In this document: positions 1 to 6,925 of the stretch, one piece after another
Layout: the number at the start of each line of letters is the position of its first letter
Numbering within the stretch: the stretch's first letter is position 1
Source: a virus
IMG/VR virus record: IMGVR_UViG_3300020187_000015
Span: 1 to 64,000 of that record
Direction: 5' to 3' (one strand)
DNA: 64,000 nt
Notes under the pieces: model-generated
What the model saw: only the letters and a program-made list of their open reading frames with translations
Databases searched by the model: none
Told to the model about the DNA's origin: nothing
Made by a program: the position numbers and the translations under genes

Positions 1-40
1 GGATGTTTGTGGGTCGAGTAGTATAGCTTTAGTCTTCATA
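1..40 (-). CDS. Truncated gene, N-terminus only
   Basis: An ATG at position 40 on the minus strand opens MKTKAILLDPQTS and runs off the window edge. The upstream segment (about 50-92) shares the stretch GTTGTTTGAGCTGAATTGC with the upstream region of the 147-aa gene ending at 891, which supports a real gene start with a shared type of leader. Too little protein is present to assign a family. Confidence 0.45.
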
Positions 41-294
41 GGTTTGATAAGGTAAGGTTGTTTGAGCTGAATTGCTCCCCTACAGACATGAAGGTATACC
101 AACGGATAGGGTCGTCAATGGCTAAATGAAGAAAAACGAATCTTTTTTTCATGCCATAGGCGAGCAGCGTTGCCTTGATATCAAGGTAACATAGTGAACA
201 AGTGATCAGTTTCTAACGATCAGTATGATCACGATTATAAAGGCTAGTATCAGCATGTGCGTATATATATATTTGAGAGTATTTGAAAGGAAAA
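41..294. other. Intergenic region, 5' region of the partial gene
   Basis: No convincing ORF is seen. On the minus strand it holds the upstream region of the truncated gene, with a weak -35-like TTGACG near 95-100, and poly-A/T tracts like those preceding other promoters here. The left-end segment repeats sequence found again at about 899-945. Confidence 0.4.
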
Positions 295-321
295 GAGGAC
301 GCCGACTATTTCGACGTCCTC
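295..321 (-). terminator. Rho-independent terminator
   Basis: The minus-strand RNA folds into an 11-bp stem, GAGGACGTCGA pairing with TCGGCGTCCTC with one G-U pair and an AATAG loop, followed by UUUU. It lies 8 nt after the stop of the 43-aa gene and ends that two-gene operon. Confidence 0.8.
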
Positions 322-329
322 GGATATTC

Positions 330-461
330 CTAATCGTTTGCTTTATGCCATTTGCTTTCTTGGATTTGTCTTGCTTGGTCGTCGAGTTTTAATCCAACGA
401 ATGCCGCATACCCGATTAAGCAACCTAGCATTAGGATTGCAATCAATTCAAACACTTTCAT
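330..461 (-). CDS. Small single-pass membrane protein, 43 aa
   Basis: It encodes MKVFELIAILMLGCLIGYAA followed by FVGLKLDDQARQIQE: one N-terminal hydrophobic helix (about residues 5-24) and a short polar tail. The start overlaps the 3' end of the preceding 147-aa gene by 14 nt in another frame, so translation may be coupled. A terminator follows directly. The small size, membrane helix and tight coupling suggest an accessory membrane peptide. No family is recognised. Confidence 0.6.
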   Translation of the reverse strand: MKVFELIAILMLGCLIGYAAFVGLKLDDQARQIQESKWHKAND

Positions 462-891
462 TGATCAATTCCTTTCCTTTTTGCTTTAGGCTTACAAGTC
501 CGCTTTCCTTTACAGTGATGCAAAGTGGCTTTTGGCTTGGTTTGATTTTTGGCAACATTTGCTTGGCAACATTTGCCGCAACTTTTACACCATCAACTAG
601 GTAAAACACTTTGAGAGATTGCCCCAAGTAAAGTCTCAAATAGCGGTTGCCCTTGTGGGTGATTGCGTAGGGGTAAGATTCCCATTCGCCCCAAGGCAGT
701 GATCCAACTTCCTTTCCGCTTTCCTTAACTTCTTTTTGATTGCGGAACTCAATACCAGTGCGGACAGTGCAAAGAATTACCTTTGTAATGTCATGCTGTG
801 CATAGGCTTTGAGTGGCTTCTTTTTAGAGACGATCCGAGCAATGGCAAAAGAGCCTTTGCGAAGTGTTTGTAGTGCATTCAGTTTATTCAT
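448..891 (-). CDS. Conserved hypothetical protein, paralogue of the gene at 5152-5586
   Basis: 147 aa with a basic N-terminus (LRKGSFAIARIVSKKKPLKAY), a central block LPWGEWESYPYAITHKGNRY, then VFYLVDGVKV. It aligns almost end to end with the 144-aa protein at 5152-5586, so the two are recent duplicates within this genome. No catalytic motif is visible. The mix of basic N-terminus and aromatic core could suit nucleic-acid or protein binding, but that is only inference. It has its own promoter (941-968) and a small membrane-protein gene overlapping its end. Confidence 0.75.
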   Translation of the reverse strand: MNKLNALQTLRKGSFAIARIVSKKKPLKAYAQHDITKVILCTVRTGIEFRNQKEVKESGKEVGSLPWGEWESYPYAITHKGNRYLRLYLGQSLKVFYLVDGVKVAANVAKQMLPKIKPSQKPLCITVKESGLVSLKQKGKELINESV

Positions 892-940
892 GTGCTATAA
901 GGTCGAGTTGTTTGAGCTGAATTGCCCCCCGACATCCATG

Positions 941-968
941 ACAGTAGGGCAATGAATATATGCGTCAA
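941..968 (-). promoter_or_regulatory. Sigma-70-like promoter
   Basis: Minus strand TTGACG, 16-bp spacer, TACTGT, preceded upstream by an A/T tract. It drives the 147-aa gene ending at 891, leaving a leader of about 40 nt. Confidence 0.6.
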
Positions 969-1091
969 GTGCATAAATAAATCTTTTTAAAAAAAAATCA
1001 TAGCATATATATGGTATGAAAAGGTCCGATCACGCTATAAGTTGATGCAAAGTAGAAGTATAAAGATGATGATGAATATCATTTTGTTTGG

Positions 1092-1154
1092 CTATTATTG
1101 AGTTATTATTGAGTTATTATTGAGTTATTATTGAGTTATTATTGAGTTATTATT
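1092..1154. repeat. 11-bp tandem repeat (TTATTATTGAG), nearly six copies
   Basis: Five full units and one partial unit of TTATTATTGAG; the first unit starts with C. The period is close to one DNA helical turn. It occupies the same position, upstream of a promoter and beyond the previous operon end, as the TATTT arrays elsewhere in this region. Confidence 0.9.
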
Positions 1155-1225
1155 TAAACGATCTGATGTATTTGGAAGAAAAGGAGCGATCAGATATTAA
1201 GTCCAGTCGCGCCTATGTCTCATCT

Positions 1226-1591
1226 TTAGACACTTGCCACGCCAAAGATGTTTTCTCGACCATAATAGGATAGCAGGTCGGTGATCTTTTGTGGCATCGG
1301 AAGCTCCTTCCACTGATCTGCACTTAAACCAGTGTATGAGTAGATCGAATCAAACTCGACCCAATCGAACTCTGAAAAGACATCGATGTCGCTATCGAAG
1401 AAGCAGTGGTCGAAGGCAGTGAATTCGCCTTTCGAGCCGTTCCACTCGACGCCATAAACAAACTTGGTTTTACTCCCAAGAACTTGCCATGCGACGCCAT
1501 ATTCCTTTAAGGAGATGTCGATTGAAACGTCTTGTCCCTCGAAACTGCTTTCTCCGAAGGTGCTGATTAGATGGTCGTATGTGAATGACAT
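1226..1591 (-). CDS. Hypothetical acidic protein, 121 aa
   Basis: The start MSFTYDHLISTFGE at 1591 is preferred because the longer frame would run into the promoter region (1660-1688). The protein is rich in Asp, Phe and Trp (for example DHCFFDSDIDVFSEFDWVEF), with a C-terminal segment on DLLSYYGRENIFG. It is soluble and acidic, with no known domain recognised. It lies between the two paralogue families of this region and is transcribed on its own. Such acidic small proteins are common among phage early genes that bind host factors, but nothing specific shows that here. Confidence 0.6.
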   Translation of the reverse strand: MSFTYDHLISTFGESSFEGQDVSIDISLKEYGVAWQVLGSKTKFVYGVEWNGSKGEFTAFDHCFFDSDIDVFSEFDWVEFDSIYSYTGLSADQWKELPMPQKITDLLSYYGRENIFGVASV

Positions 1592-1659
1592 GGTATAAAA
1601 GCGATTAAGGAAATCGCGACCTTTAGGTTGAAATGGCAACAGCGCCATGCCACAAATAG

Positions 1660-1688
1660 AATAGAATAGAATAGCGATTGCAAGTCAA
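1660..1688 (-). promoter_or_regulatory. Sigma-70-like promoter
   Basis: Minus strand TTGACT, 17-bp spacer, TCTATT. It precedes the 121-aa gene at 1226-1591. The -10 lies in an ATAGA-rich pentamer repeat. Confidence 0.5.
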
Positions 1689-1698
1689 AATTGAGAAA

Positions 1699-1765
1699 AA
1701 CGCGCACCAGATACGCAATAATTCTAGAATGATTCCAAATAAGATTCGCTAATAGTAGATGTTTT
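1699..1765 (-). promoter_or_regulatory. Conserved upstream block with TAGAAT-G-ATTC(C)A dyad, copy 1
   Basis: The block around CAGATACGCAATAATTCTAG and the following AATGATTCCAAATAAG is repeated with few changes at about 3022-3085, and its dyad core occurs again at 4948-4960. In each case it lies upstream of a gene of the DUF932-like cluster. It is probably an operator or activator site; the binding protein is unknown. Confidence 0.55.
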
Positions 1766-1847
1766 AGACGGGTGATCGATGTAATAAGATACCAGGGTAA
1801 TCGATGCAATATGGTGATAGGTCAATGTCAGCATAATCATATTATTT

Positions 1848-1930
1848 GGCTTAAATTATTTCTAATATTTGGCTTAGTTTATTTCTAATATTTGGCTTAG
1901 TTTATTTACGATATTTGATTCCGAATTATT
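1848..1930. repeat. Phased TATTT array (23-bp unit, about three copies)
   Basis: The unit ATATTTGGCTTAGTTTATTT is repeated about three times so that TATTT pentamers alternate at 14 and 9 bp. It starts just beyond the terminator of the 1971-2774 gene. It belongs to the recurrent arrays discussed in the findings. Confidence 0.8.
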
Positions 1931-1935
1931 AAGCC

Positions 1936-1963
1936 AAAAAAAAGGGACTCCCGAAAGAGTCCC
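1936..1963 (-). terminator. Rho-independent terminator
   Basis: Minus-strand GGGACTC pairs with GAGTCCC across a short loop, followed by eight U. It sits 7 nt after the stop of the DUF932-like gene. Confidence 0.9.
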
Positions 1964-1970
1964 TTTGAAT

Positions 1971-2774
1971 TTATGCTACTAGTTCGGCCAGCTTGTCCGT
2001 ATCGATCGATAAGACGCCTTTGGCGCGGTTTTCATCACTTGAAACACCATTGGTATTCCTATAAGACTTGAAGTGATTCTCGTACTCCGTGACAGCGTTG
2101 AACAAGTCCCACGAATTTTCTCCACGGTTCCCTTTCCCGCTTACGAACAATTCACGAATCTCCTCACGAATGTTTTCCGAACGCTTGGAATCGCCTTTGA
2201 CAATTCTCTCTAAACGTTCGTCAACTTCGGGAGCAGACAAACGGATTGCTTTCAAGTCTTCGGCAAGTTGGATGTAGTGTTGTTTCATCCCGCTGAATCC
2301 ATCCAAAGCAAATTGGATGCGTTCGTTGGAAAGGCCTTGCCAGTTCGCTGTAAAGCGTGTGACAGCAGTCCCTTCACTTTTCCATCCCATCATCCCGTTG
2401 GAACAAATCTGTACTAGCATTTGTAAGCCGAACTTGTCGGAACAGGAACTATTCAAACTCCCGAATCTACTGATTCGGCATTCAGTCGATCGACCGCCAA
2501 GGTCAACCGTTCCGAATGGCATTGATATGTTATAGAGCGTGCCTTCTGCTCCGTGACTTGACCGCATAAGGTTAACCGAAGGGTCAAACTCAGTCTGCAT
2601 CCCGTTTGACAACTTAACGAACGGGTCGAGCAATTGCTCGAACGTAGGAACAGCACGATCATTTCCAACCGTTGCCGAATACTCTCCATTAATGCGAACT
2701 TCTTTGAACTCTACGTTCAAAGCGTGTTCAGTGATGTCGAGTGCGAGTACTTCTTGTGCATTTACTTTTTTCAT
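1971..2774 (-). CDS. DUF932-like phage protein, copy 1
   Basis: 267 aa. The overall pattern resembles the DUF932 (TIGR03299) phage/plasmid family: a glycine-containing turn region GEYSATVGNDRAVPTF, the central LQMLVQICSNGMMGWKSEGT, and the C-terminal helical part with RAENIREEIRELFVSGKGN-type sequence followed by SWDLFNAVTEYENH. The family is common in phages and plasmids; its molecular role is not established. A paralogue of the same length lies at 4003-4806 with most residues identical but many synonymous changes. The leader contains CTAACCACACA, the CA-rich motif seen before several genes here. Confidence 0.8.
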   Translation of the reverse strand: MKKVNAQEVLALDITEHALNVEFKEVRINGEYSATVGNDRAVPTFEQLLDPFVKLSNGMQTEFDPSVNLMRSSHGAEGTLYNISMPFGTVDLGGRSTECRISRFGSLNSSCSDKFGLQMLVQICSNGMMGWKSEGTAVTRFTANWQGLSNERIQFALDGFSGMKQHYIQLAEDLKAIRLSAPEVDERLERIVKGDSKRSENIREEIRELFVSGKGNRGENSWDLFNAVTEYENHFKSYRNTNGVSSDENRAKGVLSIDTDKLAELVA

Positions 2775-3021
2775 ATATATGTTTATGTGTGGTTAGTTTT
2801 TAGTTTTCGGGATTTCCAATAATGAATTCTAGTTTTCAAAAAGCAGTTTCGGGCGATTGCTAGAATCCCGCTCCCGACTTACTTTTTAAACGTTCACACT
2901 GCTCACCCATCAAAGGCCGATCAAAGCCAGAGTGGAAAAGTAGGAAAATGTCAAAGAACAGGCTATAAACAAAGGCATTTGAAAAGGCCTGTCAATGGCA
3001 TAAACAAATCTTTTTAAAAAA

Positions 3022-3085
3022 AACGCGTACCAGATACGCAATAATTCTAGAATGATTCTAAATAAGTTTTACTAATAGTGGATAA
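3022..3085 (-). promoter_or_regulatory. Conserved upstream block, copy 2, with perfect TAGAATGATTCTA dyad
   Basis: TAGAAT-G-ATTCTA at 3048-3060 is a perfect 13-bp palindrome in a longer block matching 1699-1765. It lies upstream of the promoter of the first DUF932-like gene and is likely an operator shared by these operons. Confidence 0.6.
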
Positions 3086-3126
3086 ATTGACAGCACATAC
3101 CAAGGGGATTCACTAGCCTTAGCCTA

Positions 3127-3240
3127 CCCATATTATTTGCCCAGATTGCGGCCACTCTTATTAAGCTTATTTCAGACTATTATTTGGCTCAGATTATTTG
3201 TTCTATTTGATCTACTTTATTTAAATCTATTTGGAGTATC
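3127..3240. repeat. Phased TATTT array (irregular)
   Basis: Several TATTT[G/C/A] pentamers at spacings of 9, 10, 13 and 14 bp, directly beyond the terminator at 3248-3280. It is less regular than the arrays at 11136 and 14571. Confidence 0.6.
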
Positions 3241-3247
3241 TGGACAC

Positions 3248-3280
3248 AAAAAATCTCCTGCCATATTTCAGACAGGAGAT
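3248..3280 (-). terminator. Rho-independent terminator
   Basis: Minus strand ATCTCCTG pairs with CAGGAGAT across a 12-nt loop, followed by UUUUUG. It ends the 121-aa gene at 3302. Confidence 0.85.
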
Positions 3281-3301
3281 GAATTGGTTGGCTTTCTGGT
3301 C

Positions 3302-3667
3302 TTATCCGTAAGAGATGAATCCCTCTGGAAGAGTCGCCGCACCGATAGGCTCTTCCCATCGCGCTTCCCAAGCTTCCCAAGCGCGTTCAAATGCCTTAAG
3401 AACGTCTGAATCGGCATTAGCCTTCCAACTCCAGTCCGCTACAGTCTCACAGGCATCGTTGCCAAGGATTACGAAAGCGGTGATCAGATGCCCTTCTTTC
3501 TCAAAGGTTAATGCACCCTCTTCACATGAGCATGCCCATTCAGCCGAAGCTGTTGGATGATCATGCTTTCGGACTGAACCAGTTCCATCGGTTGAACTGA
3601 TTAGACTGAAACCCTCTTTCTTCTGAAAGCGGATGAATGAGCGAACGATTTGTATGTAGTTTTTCAT
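3302..3667 (-). CDS. Hypothetical protein, 121 aa
   Basis: The start MKNYIQIVRSFIRFQKKEG at 3667 follows an A/C-rich leader (AAACCACACACAC). The upstream in-frame extension is composed of leader sequence and was rejected. The middle carries a pair of cysteines (EWACSCEEG), and the C-terminal helix is Trp/Ala rich (AFERAWEAWEARWEEP). No family is recognised. It has its own terminator and an upstream TTGACA at about 3756-3761 on the minus strand. Confidence 0.65.
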   Translation of the reverse strand: MKNYIQIVRSFIRFQKKEGFSLISSTDGTGSVRKHDHPTASAEWACSCEEGALTFEKEGHLITAFVILGNDACETVADWSWKANADSDVLKAFERAWEAWEARWEEPIGAATLPEGFISYG

Positions 3668-3845
3668 ATGTATATGTGTGTGTGGTTTATGTGTGCGCAT
3701 CGTGCGCGGGTTAAAAGAACAGCCAGCATTTTCAGCCGATCTCAAAACGGTGTCAATCTTATTCGGTATAAGATTTTTTAATAGTAAATCGATTTTACAT
3801 TAATCCTTTTAATCACATGGTGCAATGATCTACCCTATCTAATCA

Positions 3846-3948
3846 CTACCTTTTATTTGATTTATTTCGCTCTATCCCGTTTATTTTGGGCTATTACTTT
3901 ATTTGATTTATTTTGGGCTATTATAGTTATTTGAGTTGATCTAGTTAT
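3846..3948. repeat. Phased TATTT array
   Basis: TATTT[G/C/T] pentamers spaced 9, 18 and 19 bp apart (about one or two helical turns), including two copies of TTTATTTGATTTATTT. It lies immediately beyond the terminator at 3956. Confidence 0.65.
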
Positions 3949-3955
3949 TACGCAC

Positions 3956-3982
3956 AAAAAAGCCCTCTCTATTTGAGAGGGC
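3956..3982 (-). terminator. Rho-independent terminator
   Basis: GCCCTCTC pairs with GAGAGGGC on the minus strand and is followed by six U. A second GAGAGGGCTT copy lies just inside, which could form an alternative stem. Confidence 0.9.
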
Positions 3983-4002
3983 TTGAGAGGGCTTAGGATT
4001 GC

Positions 4003-4806
4003 TTACGCTACCAAGCTTGCTAACTTATCCGTGTCGAGGGCTAAAACGCCTTTAGCGCGATTCTCAGCGCTTGTAACGCCATTTGTGTTGCGATAGACCT
4101 TGTGATGATTCTCATACTCAGTAACAGCGTTGAACAAATCCCATGAGTTTTGCCCACGATTGCCCTTGCCCGAAACAAAAAGCTCGCGGATTTCATCGCG
4201 AATGTTTTCGGCACGCTTAGACTCGCCCTTGACAATACGATTTAAGCGATCAGTGACGCCATCGCTAGTCAAACGAATCGCTTTGAGATCATTAGCTAGT
4301 TCAACATAGTGAGCTTGCATAGAGTCAAACGACCCAAGCGCAAGATCGATGCGCCCTTGTGAGATGCCCTTCCAGTTAGCTGTGAAGCGTGTTACGGCAT
4401 TGCCCTCTGACTTCCAGCCCATCATGCCATTAGAGCAAATCTGAACCAGCATCTGTAAACCAAAGCGATCAGAGCAAGATGAGTTAAGCGACCCGTGACG
4501 CACGATGCGGCATTCTGTATCGCGCTCGCCCAGCTTAATCGTCTTGTATGGCATAGAGATGGAATAAATAGTTCCATCAGCGCCATGACTTGAACGCATT
4601 AGTTTAATCGATGGATTAAACTCGCATTGCATTGCATTTGAGAGATCGACAAAGGGCGCAAGCAATCTGTCGAATGTTGGAATCGAGCGATCATTGCCTA
4701 CTGTCGCGCTATACTCGCCATTAATACGAATCTCTTTAAACTCTACGTTCAAAGCGTGTTCAGTGATATCGAGGGCGAGGGCTTCATTTGCATTTACGTT
4801 TTTCAT
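4003..4806 (-). CDS. DUF932-like phage protein, copy 2
   Basis: 267 aa, the same length and architecture as the protein at 1971-2774, including the NGEYSATVGNDRSIPTF, ICSNGMMGWKSEGN and ELFVSGKGNRGQNSWDLF blocks. Divergence is spread over the protein and is greater at silent sites, so the duplication is not very recent and both copies seem to be kept by selection. The leader has AAACCATATAAAACA. A -35-like TTGACA with TCTATT at 17 bp lies upstream at about 4870-4900. Confidence 0.8.
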   Translation of the reverse strand: MKNVNANEALALDITEHALNVEFKEIRINGEYSATVGNDRSIPTFDRLLAPFVDLSNAMQCEFNPSIKLMRSSHGADGTIYSISMPYKTIKLGERDTECRIVRHGSLNSSCSDRFGLQMLVQICSNGMMGWKSEGNAVTRFTANWKGISQGRIDLALGSFDSMQAHYVELANDLKAIRLTSDGVTDRLNRIVKGESKRAENIRDEIRELFVSGKGNRGQNSWDLFNAVTEYENHHKVYRNTNGVTSAENRAKGVLALDTDKLASLVA

Positions 4807-4947
4807 GATATGATATGTTTTATATGGTTTAATCTAGGTAACTATACGATAGCTACATTGCTCAATAGATAGATCAGTTTACCTTGTGTCAAATTAATTG
4901 CTTTAAAATATATAAAATAATTTTAGCTACCTGTTAGCCATTCACTT

Positions 4948-4960
4948 TAGAATGATTCTA
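4948..4960. promoter_or_regulatory. Operator-like palindrome TAGAATGATTCTA, copy 3
   Basis: A perfect 13-bp dyad followed by AATAAG as at 3048, here without the rest of the longer block. It lies upstream of the second DUF932-like gene, which supports a shared regulator for the two paralogues. Confidence 0.6.
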
Positions 4961-5030
4961 AATAAGATTATCTAATACCAGTAAAATCAGATGCACATAG
5001 CTGCATGCCTATGCCCGTATATATTATTTG

Positions 5031-5105
5031 CATTATTTGTGAGGATTCCTGTTATTTCGATCTATTTGTGAGGATTTCCGTTATTTCGATCTATTTGTTT
5101 TATTT
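5031..5105. repeat. Phased TATTT array with 29-bp repeated unit
   Basis: The segment ATTTGTGAGGATT..C.GTTATTTCGATCT occurs twice in tandem. TATTT pentamers are spaced 9, 10 and 19 bp apart, adjacent to the terminator at 5112. Confidence 0.75.
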
Positions 5106-5111
5106 AGACAC

Positions 5112-5141
5112 AAAAAAATCGCTACCCTTTCGAGTAGCGAT
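5112..5141 (-). terminator. Rho-independent terminator
   Basis: ATCGCTAC pairs with GTAGCGAT on the minus strand, with loop TCGAAAGG and seven U after it. The same loop appears in the terminator at 5843-5871. Confidence 0.9.
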
Positions 5142-5151
5142 GTAAATTGTA

Positions 5152-5586
5152 TTACTTAATTAACTCTTTACCCTTCTGCTTGAGGCTAACTAAACCAGCC
5201 TCTTTAACAGTTATGCAAAGCGGCTTTGAAGATGCGCTTGAGCTTGGAAGCATGATCTTGGCTTGGCTAGAAGAAACCTTTACGCCGTCAACTAAATAAA
5301 ACACTTTCATTGACTGACCCAAGTAGAGTCTCAAATAGCGATTGCCTTTGTGAGTAATAGCGTATGGATAGGATTCCCATTCGCCCCAAGGTAGGCTCTT
5401 AGGTTTGATTCCATTGTCTTTTACTTTAGATAGGTTACGATACTCAATACCTGTGCGAACGGTGCAAAGGATGACTTTAGTTATATCGTGCTGAGCAAAA
5501 GCTTTTAAAGGCTTCTTTTTAGATACGATTCTAGCAATGGCAAATGTGCCTTTGCGAAGTGTTTTTAATGCATTTAGTTTATTCAT
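5152..5586 (-). CDS. Conserved hypothetical protein, paralogue of the gene at 448-891
   Basis: 144 aa, almost co-linear with the protein at 448-891 (shared MNKLNAL.TLRKG, IARIVSKKKPLKA, LPWGEWESYPYAITHKGNRY and PLCITVKE.GLVSLKQKGKE). The main differences are in the linker after the first third and near GVKV. A TTGACT -35 lies upstream on the minus strand at about 5670. Together with the DUF932-like pair, the order is A-B-B'-A', so two families were duplicated around one another. Function unknown. Confidence 0.75.
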   Translation of the reverse strand: MNKLNALKTLRKGTFAIARIVSKKKPLKAFAQHDITKVILCTVRTGIEYRNLSKVKDNGIKPKSLPWGEWESYPYAITHKGNRYLRLYLGQSMKVFYLVDGVKVSSSQAKIMLPSSSASSKPLCITVKEAGLVSLKQKGKELIK

Positions 5587-5770
5587 AATGACTTAGTTTT
5601 AATATAGCAGAATTGCTATAACGTATAAAATGACTATCGAAATGCTTGAGTCAAGCAAATGCAGAAAAAAAAATAAAAAAGATTCTAAATCAAATAATTT
5701 AAATTCTACCTAATCCCGTCGATTTCCACGGGTATGAATAAAGGGATTATGTTGACGGATAGACAGGATA

Positions 5771-5838
5771 GTTTTATTTGCTTTATTTCAGACTATTTGG
5801 GCTATCTATTCTATTTCGATCTATTTGTCTTATTTGGG
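5771..5838. repeat. Phased TATTT array
   Basis: TATTT[G/C] pentamers at 9, 10, 18, 10 and 9 bp spacing, next to the terminator at 5843. Confidence 0.7.
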
Positions 5839-5842
5839 CAGG

Positions 5843-5871
5843 AAAAAACCGCCACCCTTTCGAGTGACGGC
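5843..5871 (-). terminator. Rho-independent terminator
   Basis: GCCGTCAC pairs with GTGGCGGT (two G-U pairs) on the minus strand, with loop TCGAAAGG and six U. It ends the 80-aa gene at 5886. Confidence 0.85.
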
Positions 5872-5885
5872 TTAAACCATATTAC

Positions 5886-6128
5886 TTACACACTTGTCTT
5901 TACATTATAAAAATCAGCCCAAAATTTACCGTCGTTATAAAATTCATAAGCGGCTTGTTTCTCATCTTCATTTTCCTGTTTAAGAAGCCAATACTCTCTA
6001 GCGTCTTCAACGGAATTAAAATGCTCTAGTATATCTTGATCGGAAAAGCATTCGACTACCCAGTGACCACCCTCATCGTAATTGGCGAGAGCGAGTTCTT
6101 TAATTTGATTTACTTTATCTTGTGTCAT
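5886..6128 (-). CDS. Hypothetical protein, 80 aa
   Basis: Acidic, mostly helical protein (IKELALANYDEGGHWVVECFSDQDILEHFNS, then KQAAYEFYNDGKFWADFYNVK) with no recognised domain. It has a clear promoter (6173-6201) and the leader TTAACCACATAACC, one of the CA-rich leaders lacking a Shine-Dalgarno. Confidence 0.7.
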   Translation of the reverse strand: MTQDKVNQIKELALANYDEGGHWVVECFSDQDILEHFNSVEDAREYWLLKQENEDEKQAAYEFYNDGKFWADFYNVKTSV

Positions 6129-6172
6129 GTGTTTTTTTGGTTATGTGGTTAATAAATTACTACTGAGCGAGT

Positions 6173-6201
6173 AGTATCCTATGGCGCACAACTCATGTCA
6201 A
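6173..6201 (-). promoter_or_regulatory. Sigma-70-like promoter
   Basis: TTGACA, 17 bp, GATACT on the minus strand, with a T/A-rich upstream tract. The leader of about 40 nt carries the AACCACA motif. Confidence 0.75.
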
Positions 6202-6317
6202 CCTTTTTTTTTAAAATAATTTGCCACCTCATCTAATGTTAAAATAGTCTTTTTGCCATTTTCAGTTACAATGAATTGGTTTAGTAGAACGTTTATACTT
6301 ATCTGCATCTATTTGTC

Positions 6318-6515
6318 TTATTTAGTATTATTTAGATTGTAACCTTTTTGCTCCCAAGCTTTCTCTTGCAAATCAATTCTTTTAACTTCTCTATTCTCTG
6401 CTATTTGTAATATTGCGAAGCAAAATAAACTGCATAGAATAGTTGATAATGATATTAAAATAATATTATTTACAATAGTATTCTTTCTAACGCTATTTAT
6501 AATTACAGTTTTCAT
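6318..6515 (-). CDS. Small membrane protein, 65 aa
   Basis: One hydrophobic segment (about residues 13-36, NNIILISLSTILCSLFCFAIL) followed by a charged tail (ENREVKRIDLQEKAWEQKG). Its ATG overlaps the stop of the 45-aa gene as TAATG, so the two are translationally coupled. Function unknown. Confidence 0.6.
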   Translation of the reverse strand: MKTVIINSVRKNTIVNNIILISLSTILCSLFCFAILQIAENREVKRIDLQEKAWEQKGYNLNNTK

Positions 6516-6652
6516 TAGTCTGTTTCAATTGCGTCAAGATGATTTTTATGAACCCAAACTTCGTTTACATCTTTATCGCGAACAAGACATAAGTTACCCT
6601 CTTCTTTGATGATCTCTACCCAAATAGCTTTGTTTAAAATTGCTGATTTCAT
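6515..6652 (-). CDS. Hypothetical mini-protein, 45 aa
   Basis: MKSAILNKAIWVEIIKEEGN is followed by LCLVRDKDVNEVWVHKNHL: a short beta-rich protein. The TAA stop overlaps the next ATG, and the 59-aa gene lies 15 nt upstream, so this is the middle gene of a three-gene mini-operon. No family is recognised. Confidence 0.6.
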   Translation of the reverse strand: MKSAILNKAIWVEIIKEEGNLCLVRDKDVNEVWVHKNHLDAIETD

Positions 6653-6666
6653 TTTGTTTAATTAGG

Positions 6667-6846
6667 TTAGTTTACTTCGAGAGGAGAAAGGTCGAGGATA
6701 GGCTCTTCGCAATCTTCGCGAGGAAGACGCTCTACGCCCTCACGCTCAAGGCATGAGTCGATGAAGTCAGACCATTCATAGTCTTGGCGGGCGATTGCTT
6801 CCCAGTATTGACAGGAGAGGTCGTGTAGTTTGTGGTAGTTAATCAT
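6667..6846 (-). CDS. Hypothetical acidic mini-protein, 59 aa
   Basis: MINYHKLHDLSCQYWEAIAR opens a helical, acidic protein ending CEEPILDLSPLEVN. The start is fixed by the promoter: the -10 TATACT ends 6 nt before the ATG, so the mRNA is probably leaderless. First gene of the 6318-6846 operon. Confidence 0.65.
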   Translation of the reverse strand: MINYHKLHDLSCQYWEAIARQDYEWSDFIDSCLEREGVERLPREDCEEPILDLSPLEVN

Positions 6847-6852
6847 GCTTAC

Positions 6853-6880
6853 AGTATAGGTTAAAGAAGTGGCAAGTCAA
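6853..6880 (-). promoter_or_regulatory. Near-consensus promoter of a leaderless gene
   Basis: TTGACT, 16 bp, TATACT on the minus strand. The -10 is 6 nt from the ATG at 6846. Confidence 0.8.
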
Positions 6881-6925
6881 GCTTATCGCAAAGTTTTTTA
6901 AACTTTTTTAAAGAGCTGACGGCTA

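Larger units (their letters stand above)
892..1225. other. Intergenic region with promoter and 11-bp tandem repeat
   Basis: From the gene side: a shared leader segment (about 899-945), the promoter at 941-968, an A/T-rich upstream tract (985-1000), then the 11-bp tandem repeat at 1092-1154 and an AT-rich stretch up to the stop of the next gene. No ORF was found. Confidence 0.6.
1592..1970. other. Intergenic regulatory module
   Basis: In minus-strand order after the DUF932-like gene: terminator (1936-1963), phased array of a 23-bp unit (about 1848-1930), a conserved block with the dyad TAGAATGATTCCA (1725-1737), then the promoter (1660-1688) for the 121-aa gene. No ORF is supported. Confidence 0.65.
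2775..3301. other. Intergenic regulatory module (527 bp)
   Basis: From the DUF932-like gene outward: CA-rich leader, two TTGACA-like -35 elements (about 2949-2954 and 2990-2995) with no clear single -10, a T/A tract, conserved block copy 2 (3022-3085), a loosely phased TATTT array (3127-3240) and the terminator of the next gene (3248-3280). The ORFs across it have no coding character. Confidence 0.6.
3668..4002. other. Intergenic regulatory module
   Basis: It holds a CA-rich leader, a TTGACA-like -35 near 3756, an AT-rich tract, a TATTT array (about 3846-3948) and the terminator of the second DUF932-like gene (3956-3982). No ORF is supported. Confidence 0.6.
4807..5151. other. Intergenic regulatory module
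   Basis: It contains the promoter of the second DUF932-like gene (TTGACA, 17 bp, TCTATT), a third copy of the dyad TAGAATGATTCTA at 4948-4960, a phased array at 5031-5105 and the terminator at 5112-5141. No ORF. Confidence 0.6.

Noticed and set aside
338-604. Plus-strand 88-aa ORF
   Set aside because: It lies over the minus genes at 330-891, lacks a promoter, and its hydrophobic stretch follows from the opposite coding frame.
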